Part shown: positions 1-8,583 of the stretch, one piece after another
Layout of the letters: the number at the start of each line of letters is the position of its first letter
Position numbering within the stretch: position 1 is the stretch's first letter
NCBI GenBank assembly: GCA_963609725.1
Contig: CAVDLI010000012.1
Location: 1 to 29,612, forward strand
DNA: 29,612 nucleotides
Source: UBA9732 sp963609725
GTDB lineage: Bacteria > Spirochaetota > Spirochaetia > Sphaerochaetales > Sphaerochaetaceae
Direction: 5' to 3'
Notes under the pieces: model-generated
The model's input: only the letters and a program-made list of their open reading frames with translations
Databases searched by the model: none
Told to the model about the DNA's origin: nothing
Program-made: the position numbers and the translations under genes

Positions 1-2
1 GT

Positions 3-140
3 GCAAAGTATGACATTTTAGACAATCTTTCTGTCAGCGCAGCACTTGATTTTGTAAATATGAACAACATCTTTAACGTTAAAGGACAAAATGCTTCAGA
101 CTTCCAACTCATTTTGGGAGTAACGTATAAACCATTCTAA
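3..140 (+). CDS. C-terminal end of an outer-membrane beta-barrel protein (5' end outside window)
   Basis: An open frame enters from the left edge and stops at TAA 138-140, giving 45 residues. The last strand reads QLILGVTYKPF. Alternating hydrophobic residues with a terminal phenylalanine are the typical beta-signal recognised by the BAM complex in diderm bacteria. A second outer-membrane barrel gene follows in the same direction. The specific family cannot be named from so short a piece. A chance open frame is possible but unlikely given the C-terminal signature and the hairpin that follows. Confidence 0.6.
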   Translation, partial: AKYDILDNLSVSAALDFVNMNNIFNVKGQNASDFQLILGVTYKPF

Positions 141-147
141 GACTTAA

Positions 148-191
148 AGAGGTTTTTGCAAAAAGTTTTAGACCTTCTTGCAAAAACCTCT
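148..191 (+). terminator. Perfect 14-bp inverted repeat after the first barrel gene
   Basis: AGAGGTTTTTGCAA (148-161) is repeated as its exact complement at 178-191, with a 16-base loop. It begins 8 bases after the stop codon of the upstream gene, so it could be a transcription terminator or a 3'-end-protecting hairpin. There is no clean T-run after it, so termination is not certain. The core TTTTTGCAA recurs in several other intergenic places in this window. Confidence 0.5.
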
Positions 192-223
192 AAGCCTTTT
201 GCAATTTGGAGTTCTGTTTTTGA

Positions 224-1735
224 ATGAAAAAGTTTCTTTCTATATCTATAATTTTGCTTGTTGTTTTTTCTCTTAATGCAACTGTTTCTATAATTGCAGG
301 TGCTAATCCTCAATTACTTTATGACTCGTTTCCGCATGTCAATTTAGAAGTGTCTCCTACAAGTGAAGAGTACAAAAACAGAGGATTTTATACCACAATT
401 CAAGACGAATATTACCGCTACTATGAACGAGATAGCTTTTTTGATATTGGTCTTAGTATCAATGATGAACATTTTAATCTCGTATTTGATATAGATTTTA
501 GAGAGACTCTCAACTCTTTCTACAAGAGAGATTATTATTCAAATATTCCTTATCAATTTGACACTCTCAATGATATTCTTGATCTTAACTTTCCTCGTTA
601 TGCTTTTGGAGAAATAAAATACGACAAACTTTTTGTTTCGTTAGGAAGAAGACCCATATCATGGGGACCCGGAAGCCATCAATTTGCAATAAGCAAAGAT
701 GTTCCTTATCTTGATAATCTATGGGCAGAGTACAATACCGGCTTAAAAAATGGAAAATTCTCTTACAATTTTGTTTTCATAAGTTTTAACAAGTTGGGAT
801 TAAAGTATTCAACTCTTAAAAGTGACACTTCTAATACTTCTGATACATCAAAAGATCTAAAAACAGTTGTTGCTCACAAACTAGGATGGGATTTTGGCTC
901 CTTTAGATTTAGCATTGGGGAGCTCAATTTGATTTATGAAAGAGCTCCCGTGTTTTTTGATATAAATCCATTTGGTGTTTATCACAATTTGTATCAAGAA
1001 GGCTCCAATGTAATGGCTTATCTAGAAGCAGAAGGATTACTAGAATTAGGCAAACTTGGCAAAATAAGACTTTTTTGTGAGTTTGCAATGGATGATTTTA
1101 GTCTTCCAACAGAAGGTGAAAAAGGAAAACCTACTGCATTTGGCATTGGAGGAGGTCTCCAATGGCATATTTTGGATGGCAAAGTTCCAGTGCTTATAAA
1201 AACAAATAACGAGAAATATTGTCTTTCTTCTAATACATATGCATTTACTTCTGGATTAAACATCACTTACGAAATTTACTTCTGCAATCCTTATATCTAC
1301 AACAGAGAAGTGGATGCAGGAAAATTTACAGTCCCACTTCATACTGACGGCAATCAAGATATATACTTCCCAAATGCTTTTTATCTTGGCTTCAAGTATG
1401 GCCCCAATTCTTTTTATCAAAAGTTAAAAGCAGAGTACATAAGTGGAAATTTTGAAGTATCTTCTTGCGTAGGACTTCTTATTAGAGGAAACGGATACAC
1501 AATCGACTCTCCTTATGGCTCCAGAACTATTGGAACAGGAGATATTGATTACAATGCTGTCTATACTCTTAATGGAGAAAGAATGACAATAGTTCTCTTA
1601 GATGCAGAATGTAAGTATCTATATGCACCAGGCTTACAGGTAGAAGTTTTGATTTCTACTGCATTTGATACTTATAACGAAAAAAGTGCTGTGACACTAA
1701 CATTAGGTCATAGAATAGATTTCACTTCTCTTTAA
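224..1735 (+). CDS. Outer-membrane beta-barrel protein, possibly Wzi-like
   Basis: The 503-residue product starts with a Sec signal peptide: Lys2-Lys3, a hydrophobic run, and probable cleavage near Ala25-Gly26. The rest is rich in alternating aromatic/polar strands, as in an outer-membrane barrel, and ends in GHRIDFTSL. The segment GRRPISWGPG (about residues 141-150) resembles the WGPG motif I associate with capsule-assembly Wzi-type barrels; this is a recollection and not a firm assignment. A short Ser/Thr/Asp/Asn-rich insert (SDTSNTSDTSK, about residues 200-210) looks like the low-complexity inserts in other genes of this window. The GGAG at 208-211 supports the ATG at 224. The stop overlaps the convergent ATPase gene by 4 bases. 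Ligand or substrate unknown. Confidence 0.7.
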   Translation: MKKFLSISIILLVVFSLNATVSIIAGANPQLLYDSFPHVNLEVSPTSEEYKNRGFYTTIQDEYYRYYERDSFFDIGLSINDEHFNLVFDIDFRETLNSFYKRDYYSNIPYQFDTLNDILDLNFPRYAFGEIKYDKLFVSLGRRPISWGPGSHQFAISKDVPYLDNLWAEYNTGLKNGKFSYNFVFISFNKLGLKYSTLKSDTSNTSDTSKDLKTVVAHKLGWDFGSFRFSIGELNLIYERAPVFFDINPFGVYHNLYQEGSNVMAYLEAEGLLELGKLGKIRLFCEFAMDDFSLPTEGEKGKPTAFGIGGGLQWHILDGKVPVLIKTNNEKYCLSSNTYAFTSGLNITYEIYFCNPYIYNREVDAGKFTVPLHTDGNQDIYFPNAFYLGFKYGPNSFYQKLKAEYISGNFEVSSCVGLLIRGNGYTIDSPYGSRTIGTGDIDYNAVYTLNGERMTIVLLDAECKYLYAPGLQVEVLISTAFDTYNEKSAVTLTLGHRIDFTSL

Positions 1736-3006
1736 ATTAACCAAACTGGGACATACCAGTTCTTTTTGTCTACTGGTAGCAGATCGTTTGCCATGCAAAT
1801 TACATTACCAGTTCCAATTTCTACTTTTAAAGATTCTAAACCTTCAAAAGATTTTACTTGTGTAACAGGTTCCAACACTCTAAAATTTTTAATGGCTGTT
1901 TTTCCTGGTGATGCTGATTTTTTGATCTCTATTGGAGAAAGCTCTCCATTTTGATAAATTAGCAAATCTATTTCTTTTTGGTCTTTATCTCTGTAATAGA
2001 AAATTGGAGGCTCTTTTCCTGCATTTAGATAACTCTTATAAATCTCTGAAAAAACATAGCTCTCAAAAAAAGCTCCAGACATAGCACCTCGTTCAAGTGC
2101 TTCAGAATTGCCCCATCTTAGAAGGTATGCTGCTAAGCCAGTATCTAAAAAATGAATCAGTGGCATTTTGACAACTCGTTTGAGTGCATTGTTATGATAA
2201 GGTTGTACGAGAGTAATGATATGAGAAGAGACCAAAATGGAAAGCCATTTCTTTGCTGTTGGCGCAGAAATGCCCACAGCACTGGCTAATTCTTCATAAA
2301 TAACAGGCTTTGAAGTTTGAGCTGCTACAATTGTCATAAAATTATAAAACTGCATTTCATCTGCAACTTGTGCTAAATCTCTAATATCTCTTTGAAGATA
2401 AGTATTAACATAAGAACGATAATAAGTCTCCCAATCTATATCTTTGTTTGCATAAAGTTCAGGCATAGAGCCCCTGAATATTCTACTATAGATTTCTGAT
2501 AAGTCTTTTTTGCTTCTAATAGACAGTTGTTTCATCAAATATTCGGCATTTGTCTGAAATGGCTCACTTTGTTCATTGTAGATTTCTGCACTTGATAATC
2601 CTAATAAATTTACAATCCCAACACGCCCAGCCAAACTCTCGCTGACATTTTTCATAAGATGGAAAACTTGAGATCCTGTAATCCAAAAATCTCCTTTTCT
2701 CTTAGAACTGTCAACACTCATTTTAATATATGGTAATAGCTCGGTTGCATATTGAATTTCGTCAATCAACACAGGCGGAGAATATCTTTGTAAAAACAGC
2801 GCAGGATCATTCTTTGCTAGATATCTTGCATCTGGATCATCTAGCGTAATATATTTACGCTCTAGGTTTTCTTCTTTTTGTTCTTCTGCCATTTTTTGCA
2901 ATAAAGTTGTTTTTCCAACTTGTCTTGGTCCAGTTACCAATAGTACAGGAAACATTTTAGAGGTCTTTTCAATTGTATCTTCAATGGCTCTTTTAATATA
3001 TGTCAT
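1732..3006 (-). CDS. AAA-family ATPase with DUF4143 domain
   Basis: The 424-residue protein has a Walker A motif GPRQVGKTT (residues 26-34) and a Walker B VLIDEIQ (79-85), as in the AAA_14 family. A winged-helix-like middle follows (about 230-280, GISAPTAKKWLSIL). The DUF4143 C-terminal part contains FYYRDKDQKEIDLLIY and SPIEIKKS, the PD-(D/E)XK-like acidic/Lys pattern usual for this family. Such proteins are common, often horizontally mobile, and of unknown function; a toxin-antitoxin or nucleic-acid role has been suggested but is not shown here. The gene stands alone. It has an AGGA-type ribosome-binding site about 10 bases before ATG 3006 and ends convergently inside the last codons of the barrel gene. 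No partner gene is adjacent. Confidence 0.85.
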   Translation of the reverse strand: MTYIKRAIEDTIEKTSKMFPVLLVTGPRQVGKTTLLQKMAEEQKEENLERKYITLDDPDARYLAKNDPALFLQRYSPPVLIDEIQYATELLPYIKMSVDSSKRKGDFWITGSQVFHLMKNVSESLAGRVGIVNLLGLSSAEIYNEQSEPFQTNAEYLMKQLSIRSKKDLSEIYSRIFRGSMPELYANKDIDWETYYRSYVNTYLQRDIRDLAQVADEMQFYNFMTIVAAQTSKPVIYEELASAVGISAPTAKKWLSILVSSHIITLVQPYHNNALKRVVKMPLIHFLDTGLAAYLLRWGNSEALERGAMSGAFFESYVFSEIYKSYLNAGKEPPIFYYRDKDQKEIDLLIYQNGELSPIEIKKSASPGKTAIKNFRVLEPVTQVKSFEGLESLKVEIGTGNVICMANDLLPVDKKNWYVPVWLI

Positions 3007-3213
3007 AATAATCTTTCCTTTATGAAGGATCTTTAATTTTAGTTAAAATATCTGTCTAAACTAAATTGCAATTTTATTATAGCCAAGTTTTTCTAAGTTT
3101 CCAACCATAATTTCGTCTAAATCTGTCAAAATTGACTTTCCCAATTGTTGCTACAACCCAACCCACGTTTGATTGCTTTTTTTGAACCTGTTTTTGATGA
3201 GATACAAAGACAC
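3007..3213. other. Gap with a possible decayed coding remnant
   Basis: No complete gene is visible. On the minus strand 3150-3061 holds a 29-codon open stretch ending in TAG whose product (LTDLDEIMVGNLEKLGYNKI within it) looks protein-like. It has no start with a ribosome-binding site and is bounded by a stop at 3151-3153. It may be a relic of a gene displaced when the neighbouring ATPase arrived, or chance. Confidence 0.15.
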
Positions 3214-3248
3214 AAAAAACGGCTAGCTACAACAGCTAGCCGTTTTTC
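3214..3248 (-). terminator. Rho-independent terminator of the Hc1-like gene (works on both strands)
   Basis: ACGGCTAGCT (3219-3228) pairs perfectly with AGCTAGCCGT (3234-3243) around a 5-base loop. The stem is flanked by an A-run on the left and a T-run on the right, so on the minus strand it ends in a run of six T. It lies 25 bases beyond the stop of the small gene at 3273-3446. Confidence 0.85.
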
Positions 3249-3272
3249 TAAGGTTTCAAGACAAAATGAAGA

Positions 3273-3446
3273 TTACTCTGCTTTTGCGTCTTGGATTTCT
3301 TTTCTTCTTTCTTTGCAAAGTTTAGCAATTTCTGCAAGAGCTTTTCTTGCTCTAGCTGCGGAAGCCTTAACTCCCTTTTCTGTAAACTTTTGATTTTCGT
3401 GTACATAAGTTTCAAACAAACCTACAAGTTGTTCATGAACTGTCAT
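3273..3446 (-). CDS. Small histone H1-like (Hc1-type) DNA-binding protein
   Basis: The 57-residue product is helical and Ala/Lys/Arg-rich. Its core GVKASAARARKALAEIAKLCKERRKE resembles the Hc1-type N-terminal domain of Chlamydia and small histone-like proteins of Bacteroidetes and spirochaetes (pattern G-x-KAA-x-RARKA-x-x-E/L-x-K-x-x-K-x-x-RK). A role in nucleoid packing is inferred from the family. The start is chosen at ATG 3446 because GGAGG sits 8 bases upstream of it. An in-frame ATG at 3461 would put that ribosome-binding site inside the coding region, so the longer 62-residue version is unlikely. A consensus-like promoter (3484-3511) and a strong terminator (3214-3248) make it a one-gene unit, which suggests high expression. 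Confidence 0.7.
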   Translation of the reverse strand: MTVHEQLVGLFETYVHENQKFTEKGVKASAARARKALAEIAKLCKERRKEIQDAKAE

Positions 3447-3483
3447 TTTATTGTCCTCCATTTAGGTTTCAATATATGTGTTG

Positions 3484-3511
3484 ATTTTAACATAAATCAT
3501 TAGTAAATCAA
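3484..3511 (-). promoter_or_regulatory. Sigma70-type promoter for the Hc1-like gene
   Basis: Read on the minus strand there is TTGATT (3511-3506), a 16-base spacer, and TAAAAT (3489-3484), about 38 bases before the chosen start codon at 3446. Confidence 0.5.
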
Positions 3512-3625
3512 CAAATAATGGTTAGTAAATGGCTAAAAATAGCGAAAAAACGCGTAAATTTGAAGATTTTTCATGAAAACATTAGAAGTTCTTCTATTAG
3601 GTGTGCAAATAATGCTTAAAATGAT

Positions 3626-3643
3626 ACTTATTATATAATAAGT
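3626..3643. repeat. 18-base perfect palindrome
   Basis: ACTTATTATATAATAAGT is its own complement. It lies in the 249-base gap between the TPR gene end and the Hc1-like gene, about 115 bases upstream of the promoter of the latter. It could be an operator or a short hairpin; being wholly A/T apart from two bases, it could also be chance. Confidence 0.3.
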
Positions 3644-3695
3644 AAAACAACTTTATATCAATTATAAGAAGTTGCCGTTTAGGCTGTGGCCATAT

Positions 3696-4523
3696 TTATT
3701 TCAATTCTTTTATTGCGTTTAGAATAATTTTGTTTTGCGGATATATTTGAAGTGCTTTGTTGTAATAAAAAAGAGCATTTTCGTTGTCTTTTTGTTTTAT
3801 ATAACCTTTTGCAATATTAGAATATGCATCAAAAACTTCCCAAGGGGACGCCCCAAAAGATGAGCCCAAAGAGAAGTCCAAAGAATCAGAGTTAGCAGAA
3901 TTTTCAAAAAAAGATATTAAAGTCTTGTAAATTTCAATTGCCTCTGAGACATTGCCACCACCAATAGCTGGCGCATTTAGTTTGCGTGATGCATAAAGGT
4001 TTGCAATAGTAAGCTCGTTGGGATATTTCTTGTATGCATCATCAATAACAGATATAGACTCAAGCCCTTTTGCAAAATTCATTGGATGTGCTAAAAAATC
4101 CATCGTAAGACAGCAAAAATGAATTGGCAAAAGAAGTTTTTCATCTATTCCAAATTTCTTCAGTTCTTCATAAATTTTGTATGCATAAGAAATAAACTCT
4201 TTTGCTCTTTTTGTGTTCTTTTTAGATGCTATTTCTAAATAATAGTACGAACCGTTAAGAGCACCTTTTAACAAAGTTATCCAGTCTTGAGCACTTGTTC
4301 CAATAGAATTTTTTAAGTTTTCGTAACACTCTTCAACTACAGAAGGCTCTTTGCAATTATAGATTGCATCATAAAGTTCTATATACTCATTGCTTTGAGC
4401 AAGAAAAGCAAAAGAGTCTTCATAAACGACATTTGAAGTGTTTGAAATATTTGAGGTACCCGTTGCATTTGCAACAGCAATAATAGAGAAACAACATAAA
4501 AGAATAACTATAGTACGTTTCAA
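3696..4523 (-). CDS. Exported TPR-containing protein
   Basis: The 275-residue protein has a signal peptide (MKR, hydrophobic run to about residue 20) and then a Ser/Asn/Thr spacer GTSNISNTSN (22-31). The body is mostly helical. The C-terminus (about 230-270) has a tetratricopeptide-like unit, AYSNIAKGYIKQKDNENALF followed by YYNKALQIYPQN. It is therefore likely a periplasmic scaffold protein; no catalytic motif was seen. It starts 12 bases after the U32 gene ends, so it is the last gene of the lon operon. The Ser/Asn/Thr spacer right after the signal peptide matches inserts in other proteins of this window. Function unknown. Confidence 0.65.
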   Translation of the reverse strand: MKRTIVILLCCFSIIAVANATGTSNISNTSNVVYEDSFAFLAQSNEYIELYDAIYNCKEPSVVEECYENLKNSIGTSAQDWITLLKGALNGSYYYLEIASKKNTKRAKEFISYAYKIYEELKKFGIDEKLLLPIHFCCLTMDFLAHPMNFAKGLESISVIDDAYKKYPNELTIANLYASRKLNAPAIGGGNVSEAIEIYKTLISFFENSANSDSLDFSLGSSFGASPWEVFDAYSNIAKGYIKQKDNENALFYYNKALQIYPQNKIILNAIKELK

Positions 4524-4535
4524 ATTAGTTCTCCT

Positions 4536-5879
4536 TTACTTGCCATCTATCTTTATCTCTTTTCTAATCATATAACCTTTTTTTAAAGGCAAGTTTGTTT
4601 TTATATAACCTGTTCTACAATGGTCTATATGATCTATTTCTTCAAAATTTTTATCAAGAACAGTAGCACTTATCTCTTTTAGAGACAAAACATCCGGGCC
4701 AATAAATTCAAGGCTCTCTCCTGTTCGTATTTGGTTTTTAATATCAACTTCATATACGTTGGGCCTTACTTGCTCTCCAATAATTCCCAAGAAAAGATAA
4801 TCGCGCAAATAACCTTGAGTTGTTGTCCTATTTAAGTTGCCAAAGTCGCCAAGGGCGCTCAAGTCGCTATCATCTACATCAATGGGCCCATTTCCATAGA
4901 AGAAACCTGTTGCAAATTCTCTATGACTTACATTAAAAAGCTCTTCTCTGTATGGTAAATAATCAACGCTTGAGTCATACAAATAATCTAGAGCCTTGCG
5001 GTAAGCACGAGTTACAGTTGCAACATAATAAATGCTCTTCATTCTGCCTTCTATTTTTAGAGAGTCAACTCCTGCATCTTGCAAGTCTTTTAAGTGGTCT
5101 ATCATGCACAAATCTTTGGAAGAGAGAATTGTTGTATATTCTTCATTTCCCTCAATTGGATAATAACGCCCAGGTCTTGATTCTTCTTCAAGCGCCAAAG
5201 AAAGTGGCATGTTAGCATCTTTTGCAAATCTATAATTCCAACGGCATGTGTGCGAGCAATCACCTTGATTTGCACTGCGGCCTGTAAGATGAGAAGAAAG
5301 AAAACATCGGCCTGAATATGCCATACACATAGCACCGTGGACAAACGTCTCAATGCCCAAAGTAGGATTTGCATCGCGGATTTTGCGAATGTCACAAAGA
5401 GGTGTCTCGCGCCCAAGAATTACTCTATCAAAACCCATATTTGCATACATGCGAGCTGAATTTGCGTTAATGCAATTGGCCTGAGTAGAGAGATGCATTT
5501 GCGCATTGGGGAAGGCCTTTTTTAGTATATCAAATATACCGATATCGGAAATAATAAAGGCATCAAATGGATACTCTGCCATTTTTTCAAGCTGATTTTT
5601 GAGTTTTTGGATGTCATCTTCATGAAAGTAAATATTTACAGTGCAATAGAGTTTTTTGCCGGTTTTCGCTTTCAAGTCTCTTATTTGTTGGGCTTGCTCG
5701 TAATCAAAATTCTTTGCATTAGTTCTAAGAGAAAAATCTTTAAGCCCCATATATGCTGCATTTGCACCATAATTGAAAGCAGCTTCAAGTTTTTCTATAT
5801 TGCCGGCAGGGGAGAGAAGTTCCATTTTGTGCCCGTCTGAAGGCTCAATATTATCAATCTTGTGTGTATCATTTTGCAT
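4536..5879 (-). CDS. U32 family peptidase-like protein (TrhP/YegQ type)
   Basis: The 447-residue protein begins its family core at MELLSPAGNIEKLEAAFNYG and carries the U32 signature HGAMCMAYSGRC (181-192), then C208 and C212 in QGDCSHTCRW. Those cysteines are the set expected to bind an iron-sulfur cluster. U32 proteins of this class (YegQ/TrhP, RlhA) are now linked to prephenate-dependent hydroxylation of tRNA or rRNA rather than to proteolysis. Which RNA this one acts on cannot be told from sequence. The start ATG 5879 has a weak AGG about 8 bases upstream; Met19 (MELLSPAGN) is a possible alternative and would match the family start. It lies 12 bases after lon and 12 before the TPR gene. 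Confidence 0.85.
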   Translation of the reverse strand: MQNDTHKIDNIEPSDGHKMELLSPAGNIEKLEAAFNYGANAAYMGLKDFSLRTNAKNFDYEQAQQIRDLKAKTGKKLYCTVNIYFHEDDIQKLKNQLEKMAEYPFDAFIISDIGIFDILKKAFPNAQMHLSTQANCINANSARMYANMGFDRVILGRETPLCDIRKIRDANPTLGIETFVHGAMCMAYSGRCFLSSHLTGRSANQGDCSHTCRWNYRFAKDANMPLSLALEEESRPGRYYPIEGNEEYTTILSSKDLCMIDHLKDLQDAGVDSLKIEGRMKSIYYVATVTRAYRKALDYLYDSSVDYLPYREELFNVSHREFATGFFYGNGPIDVDDSDLSALGDFGNLNRTTTQGYLRDYLFLGIIGEQVRPNVYEVDIKNQIRTGESLEFIGPDVLSLKEISATVLDKNFEEIDHIDHCRTGYIKTNLPLKKGYMIRKEIKIDGK

Positions 5880-5891
5880 CTTGTACCTACT

Positions 5892-8498
5892 TCAATCTCT
5901 TTTTGCACTCTGTAGTGCGTTTGTAACAGCCTGAGCTACAGCAATTGCAAGTTTTTCTTCAGGAGATTTTTGCTCTTTTTGCTCTGGTACAAAATGTTCT
6001 TTATACTTGTACTTGTCATTAGGGAATGCATATGAGAGGACTTCTTCCATATCACCCACAAGGTGGAAAGTAAGACCTTCTTTCACATTATCTTCCAGTT
6101 TGTCCAAGTCCCGTTTATTGAATTTTGGGATGAGAATTGTCTTAACAAGATTTCTTCTGGCAGCAAGAACTTTTTCTTTAAGACCTCCAATTGGCATAAC
6201 TTTACCAAGAAGTGAAAGCTCTCCAGTCATTGCCATATCTTTTGCCATTGTTTGTTCTGTAATAAGAGAATAAATAGCAGTTGCCATAGTAATTCCTGCA
6301 GATGGTCCATCTTTTGGTGTTGCACCCTCTGGGACATGAAGGTGAATATTGTTTTTCTCAAACCAAGACAAATCAATACGATGAGAAGCCGCAATGCTCT
6401 TAATGTATGAGAATGCTATATTTGCAGACTCCTGCATTACATCTCCAAGCTGTCCCGTAAGTTTTAAGTCACCTTTTCCAGGAATATGTTGTGCCTCTAT
6501 AGCAAGAACATCACCACCCATAGAAGTCCAAGCAAGACCTACTGACATTCCAGGGCGTACAGCACGTATTATCTCATCTTCATGGAAGATTGGCTGTCCA
6601 AGATATTTTATGAGTTTTTCATCTGTTATCTTTATTGGAAGGGCTAAAAGATCTTTGTTAGAGAGAATGTCTTCTTCACTTGCTCCACCGGCTTTTAAGT
6701 CAGCAATTTTGTACTCATTTTCTACAATTTCCATTGCAACTTTACGGTGTATTTTGTCTAATGCTTTCTCAAAATTTCTAACACCGGCTTCACGGGCATA
6801 TTCTTCAGCAATCTTCTTGAGAATTTTGTCTGTATATTTTATATCAGTTGCTTTAAGTCCATGTTTTGCTCTGCTTTTTGGAACTAGATATTTTTTGCCA
6901 ATGTGCAGTTTTTCATCTGATGTATAACCATTTAGCTCAATGCATTCCATTCTGTCCAAAAGTGGTCTTGGAATTGTGTCTGTCGTATTTGCTGTTACAA
7001 TGAAAAGAACATTTGATACATCAAAAGGAATATCCAAATAATGGTCTCTAAAAGTTGAATTTTGTTCAGGGTCCAAAACTTCCAAGAGAGCCGCTGCCGG
7101 ATCTCCTTGATTAGATACTGTCATTTTATCTATTTCATCTATTACAAATACAGGATTTTTTGTTTTTGTAATTTTAAGGCCTTTAATAACTTGACCTGGC
7201 ATAGCTCCAATATAAGTTCTTCTGTGGCCCTTGATTTCTGCTTCATCTCTCATTCCACCAACAGAAAACCTGTAATATTTCTTATTAAGTGCTTTTGCTA
7301 TTGAGATACCAACAGATGTTTTACCTGTTCCAGGAGGGCCAACCAAACAAATAATAGAGCCTTTGGTATCGTTTTTTAGTTTCCTTACAGCCAAAAATTC
7401 CAAAATTCTCTCTTTGACATCTTTTATGCCACAGTGGTCTTCTTCAAGAATTTTTTTGGCTTTCTCAAGAGAAAAATCGTCAGGAGAAACTTCATTCCAA
7501 GGAAGATCTGCTACAGTCTCAAGATATGTGCGAATAATTGAGTACTCTGGGTTTGCTTGTTCCATTGTTTGGAGTTTTTGATATTCACTAAAAACAGTCT
7601 CATATGCTTCACCCTGTAAATTAAGTGCTTTAAGACGGTCTATTAGTTTTGCTTTAGCTTTTGGTTTTTTTGTTTTAAGCGGTTCTTCTCCCAAAGCTTC
7701 TCGTAAAGAATCTTCAAGTTCGTCCTCTGTTAAATCCAAAATGTCATCAGACTCTCCAAGTTTTTGTAACTGCTGTCTTACAATTTTAAGTTCTTCTCTA
7801 AGGAAAAATTCTTTTTGTCTAGCATCTATTTTTTTAGAAACAAGGGCTTGGATTTCATCATGCATTTTTTGGACAGTAAGCTCTTCTTGAAGTACTTTTA
7901 GAACTTTGATTATTCTTTCACGTCCAGAGAGAGTCTCCAAGAATTCTTGTTGGTTCTGTCTTGGAACTATTGCACTTGCAAGATAATCTGCAAGTCTAAT
8001 TGCTTCTGCAATATTTGATGCATTAAATCTAATGTTGTCTAAGAGTATAGATTTGTCAGCTCTGAGGTTAAGAGCTTCTCTAAGTGCTGTAGTAAAAGCC
8101 TTGTCTTCTGTGGGGGAAAGCTCTTCTTCTTGTATGTATTCTACCTGTGCTGTAATGAGCCCCGCATGCGACAGCATAGAGACGACCTTAAAGCGGGCAA
8201 TAGTTTCAATAAAAAGGCTTTTTGTGCCATAGATTGTGTTAATTTGATTTTTAACTCTCACAAATGTGCCAATCTCGTGGAAATCTTCCACTTGGAGACT
8301 TTTGGTTGATTTTTCTTCATTTTTGAGAAGTAAAAGCCCAAATCCATTGAATTTTTCTGCTCTCTTGACAATTTCCATGTCTTGTTTGTCAGAAACTTCT
8401 ATAGTCGTATACAAACCTGGGAAAACAGGGCATCCTCTCATTGGGATGATTAGTATGTTTTTAGGTAAATTTTCTAGTTTGTTTTCATTGTTTTTCAT
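5892..8498 (-). CDS. lon: ATP-dependent protease Lon (La)
   Basis: The 868-residue protein has the full bacterial LonA order: an N-terminal substrate domain starting LPKNILIIPMRGCPVFPG, a coiled-coil region (about 200-330), an AAA+ module with Walker A GPPGTGKT (387-394) and Walker B FVIDEIDKM, and the S16 protease domain. The catalytic Ser733 lies in PKDGPSAG and Lys776 in GGLKEKVLAA, so the enzyme should be active as a cytoplasmic hexamer that removes misfolded and regulatory proteins. It is somewhat longer than the E. coli enzyme because of a charged linker (about 250-285) and a Lys/Glu/Gln-rich tail. It is the first gene of a lon - U32 - TPR operon. No ribosome-binding site is visible, and the promoter's -10 box ends only 7 bases before ATG, so the message may be leaderless. 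Confidence 0.97.
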   Translation of the reverse strand: MKNNENKLENLPKNILIIPMRGCPVFPGLYTTIEVSDKQDMEIVKRAEKFNGFGLLLLKNEEKSTKSLQVEDFHEIGTFVRVKNQINTIYGTKSLFIETIARFKVVSMLSHAGLITAQVEYIQEEELSPTEDKAFTTALREALNLRADKSILLDNIRFNASNIAEAIRLADYLASAIVPRQNQQEFLETLSGRERIIKVLKVLQEELTVQKMHDEIQALVSKKIDARQKEFFLREELKIVRQQLQKLGESDDILDLTEDELEDSLREALGEEPLKTKKPKAKAKLIDRLKALNLQGEAYETVFSEYQKLQTMEQANPEYSIIRTYLETVADLPWNEVSPDDFSLEKAKKILEEDHCGIKDVKERILEFLAVRKLKNDTKGSIICLVGPPGTGKTSVGISIAKALNKKYYRFSVGGMRDEAEIKGHRRTYIGAMPGQVIKGLKITKTKNPVFVIDEIDKMTVSNQGDPAAALLEVLDPEQNSTFRDHYLDIPFDVSNVLFIVTANTTDTIPRPLLDRMECIELNGYTSDEKLHIGKKYLVPKSRAKHGLKATDIKYTDKILKKIAEEYAREAGVRNFEKALDKIHRKVAMEIVENEYKIADLKAGGASEEDILSNKDLLALPIKITDEKLIKYLGQPIFHEDEIIRAVRPGMSVGLAWTSMGGDVLAIEAQHIPGKGDLKLTGQLGDVMQESANIAFSYIKSIAASHRIDLSWFEKNNIHLHVPEGATPKDGPSAGITMATAIYSLITEQTMAKDMAMTGELSLLGKVMPIGGLKEKVLAARRNLVKTILIPKFNKRDLDKLEDNVKEGLTFHLVGDMEEVLSYAFPNDKYKYKEHFVPEQKEQKSPEEKLAIAVAQAVTNALQSAKRD

Positions 8499-8505
8499 GT
8501 TTTCA

Positions 8506-8534
8506 ATAATAGTGTTTATTTAGCACATTGGCAA
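8506..8534 (-). promoter_or_regulatory. Sigma70-type promoter of lon
   Basis: On the minus strand TTGCCA (8534-8529), a 17-base spacer and TATTAT (8511-8506) form a near-consensus promoter. The -10 box ends 7 bases before the lon ATG at 8498, so transcription would start at or next to the start codon. Confidence 0.6.
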
Positions 8535-8583
8535 ACCCACTACCACTTGTGTACTTGCAAAATGGGCTTTGCGAAGATTGGAT

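Noticed and set aside
6394..6927. 177-codon open frame on the plus strand
   Set aside because: It lies wholly inside lon on the opposite strand, has no ribosome-binding site, and its composition is that of an antisense shadow.
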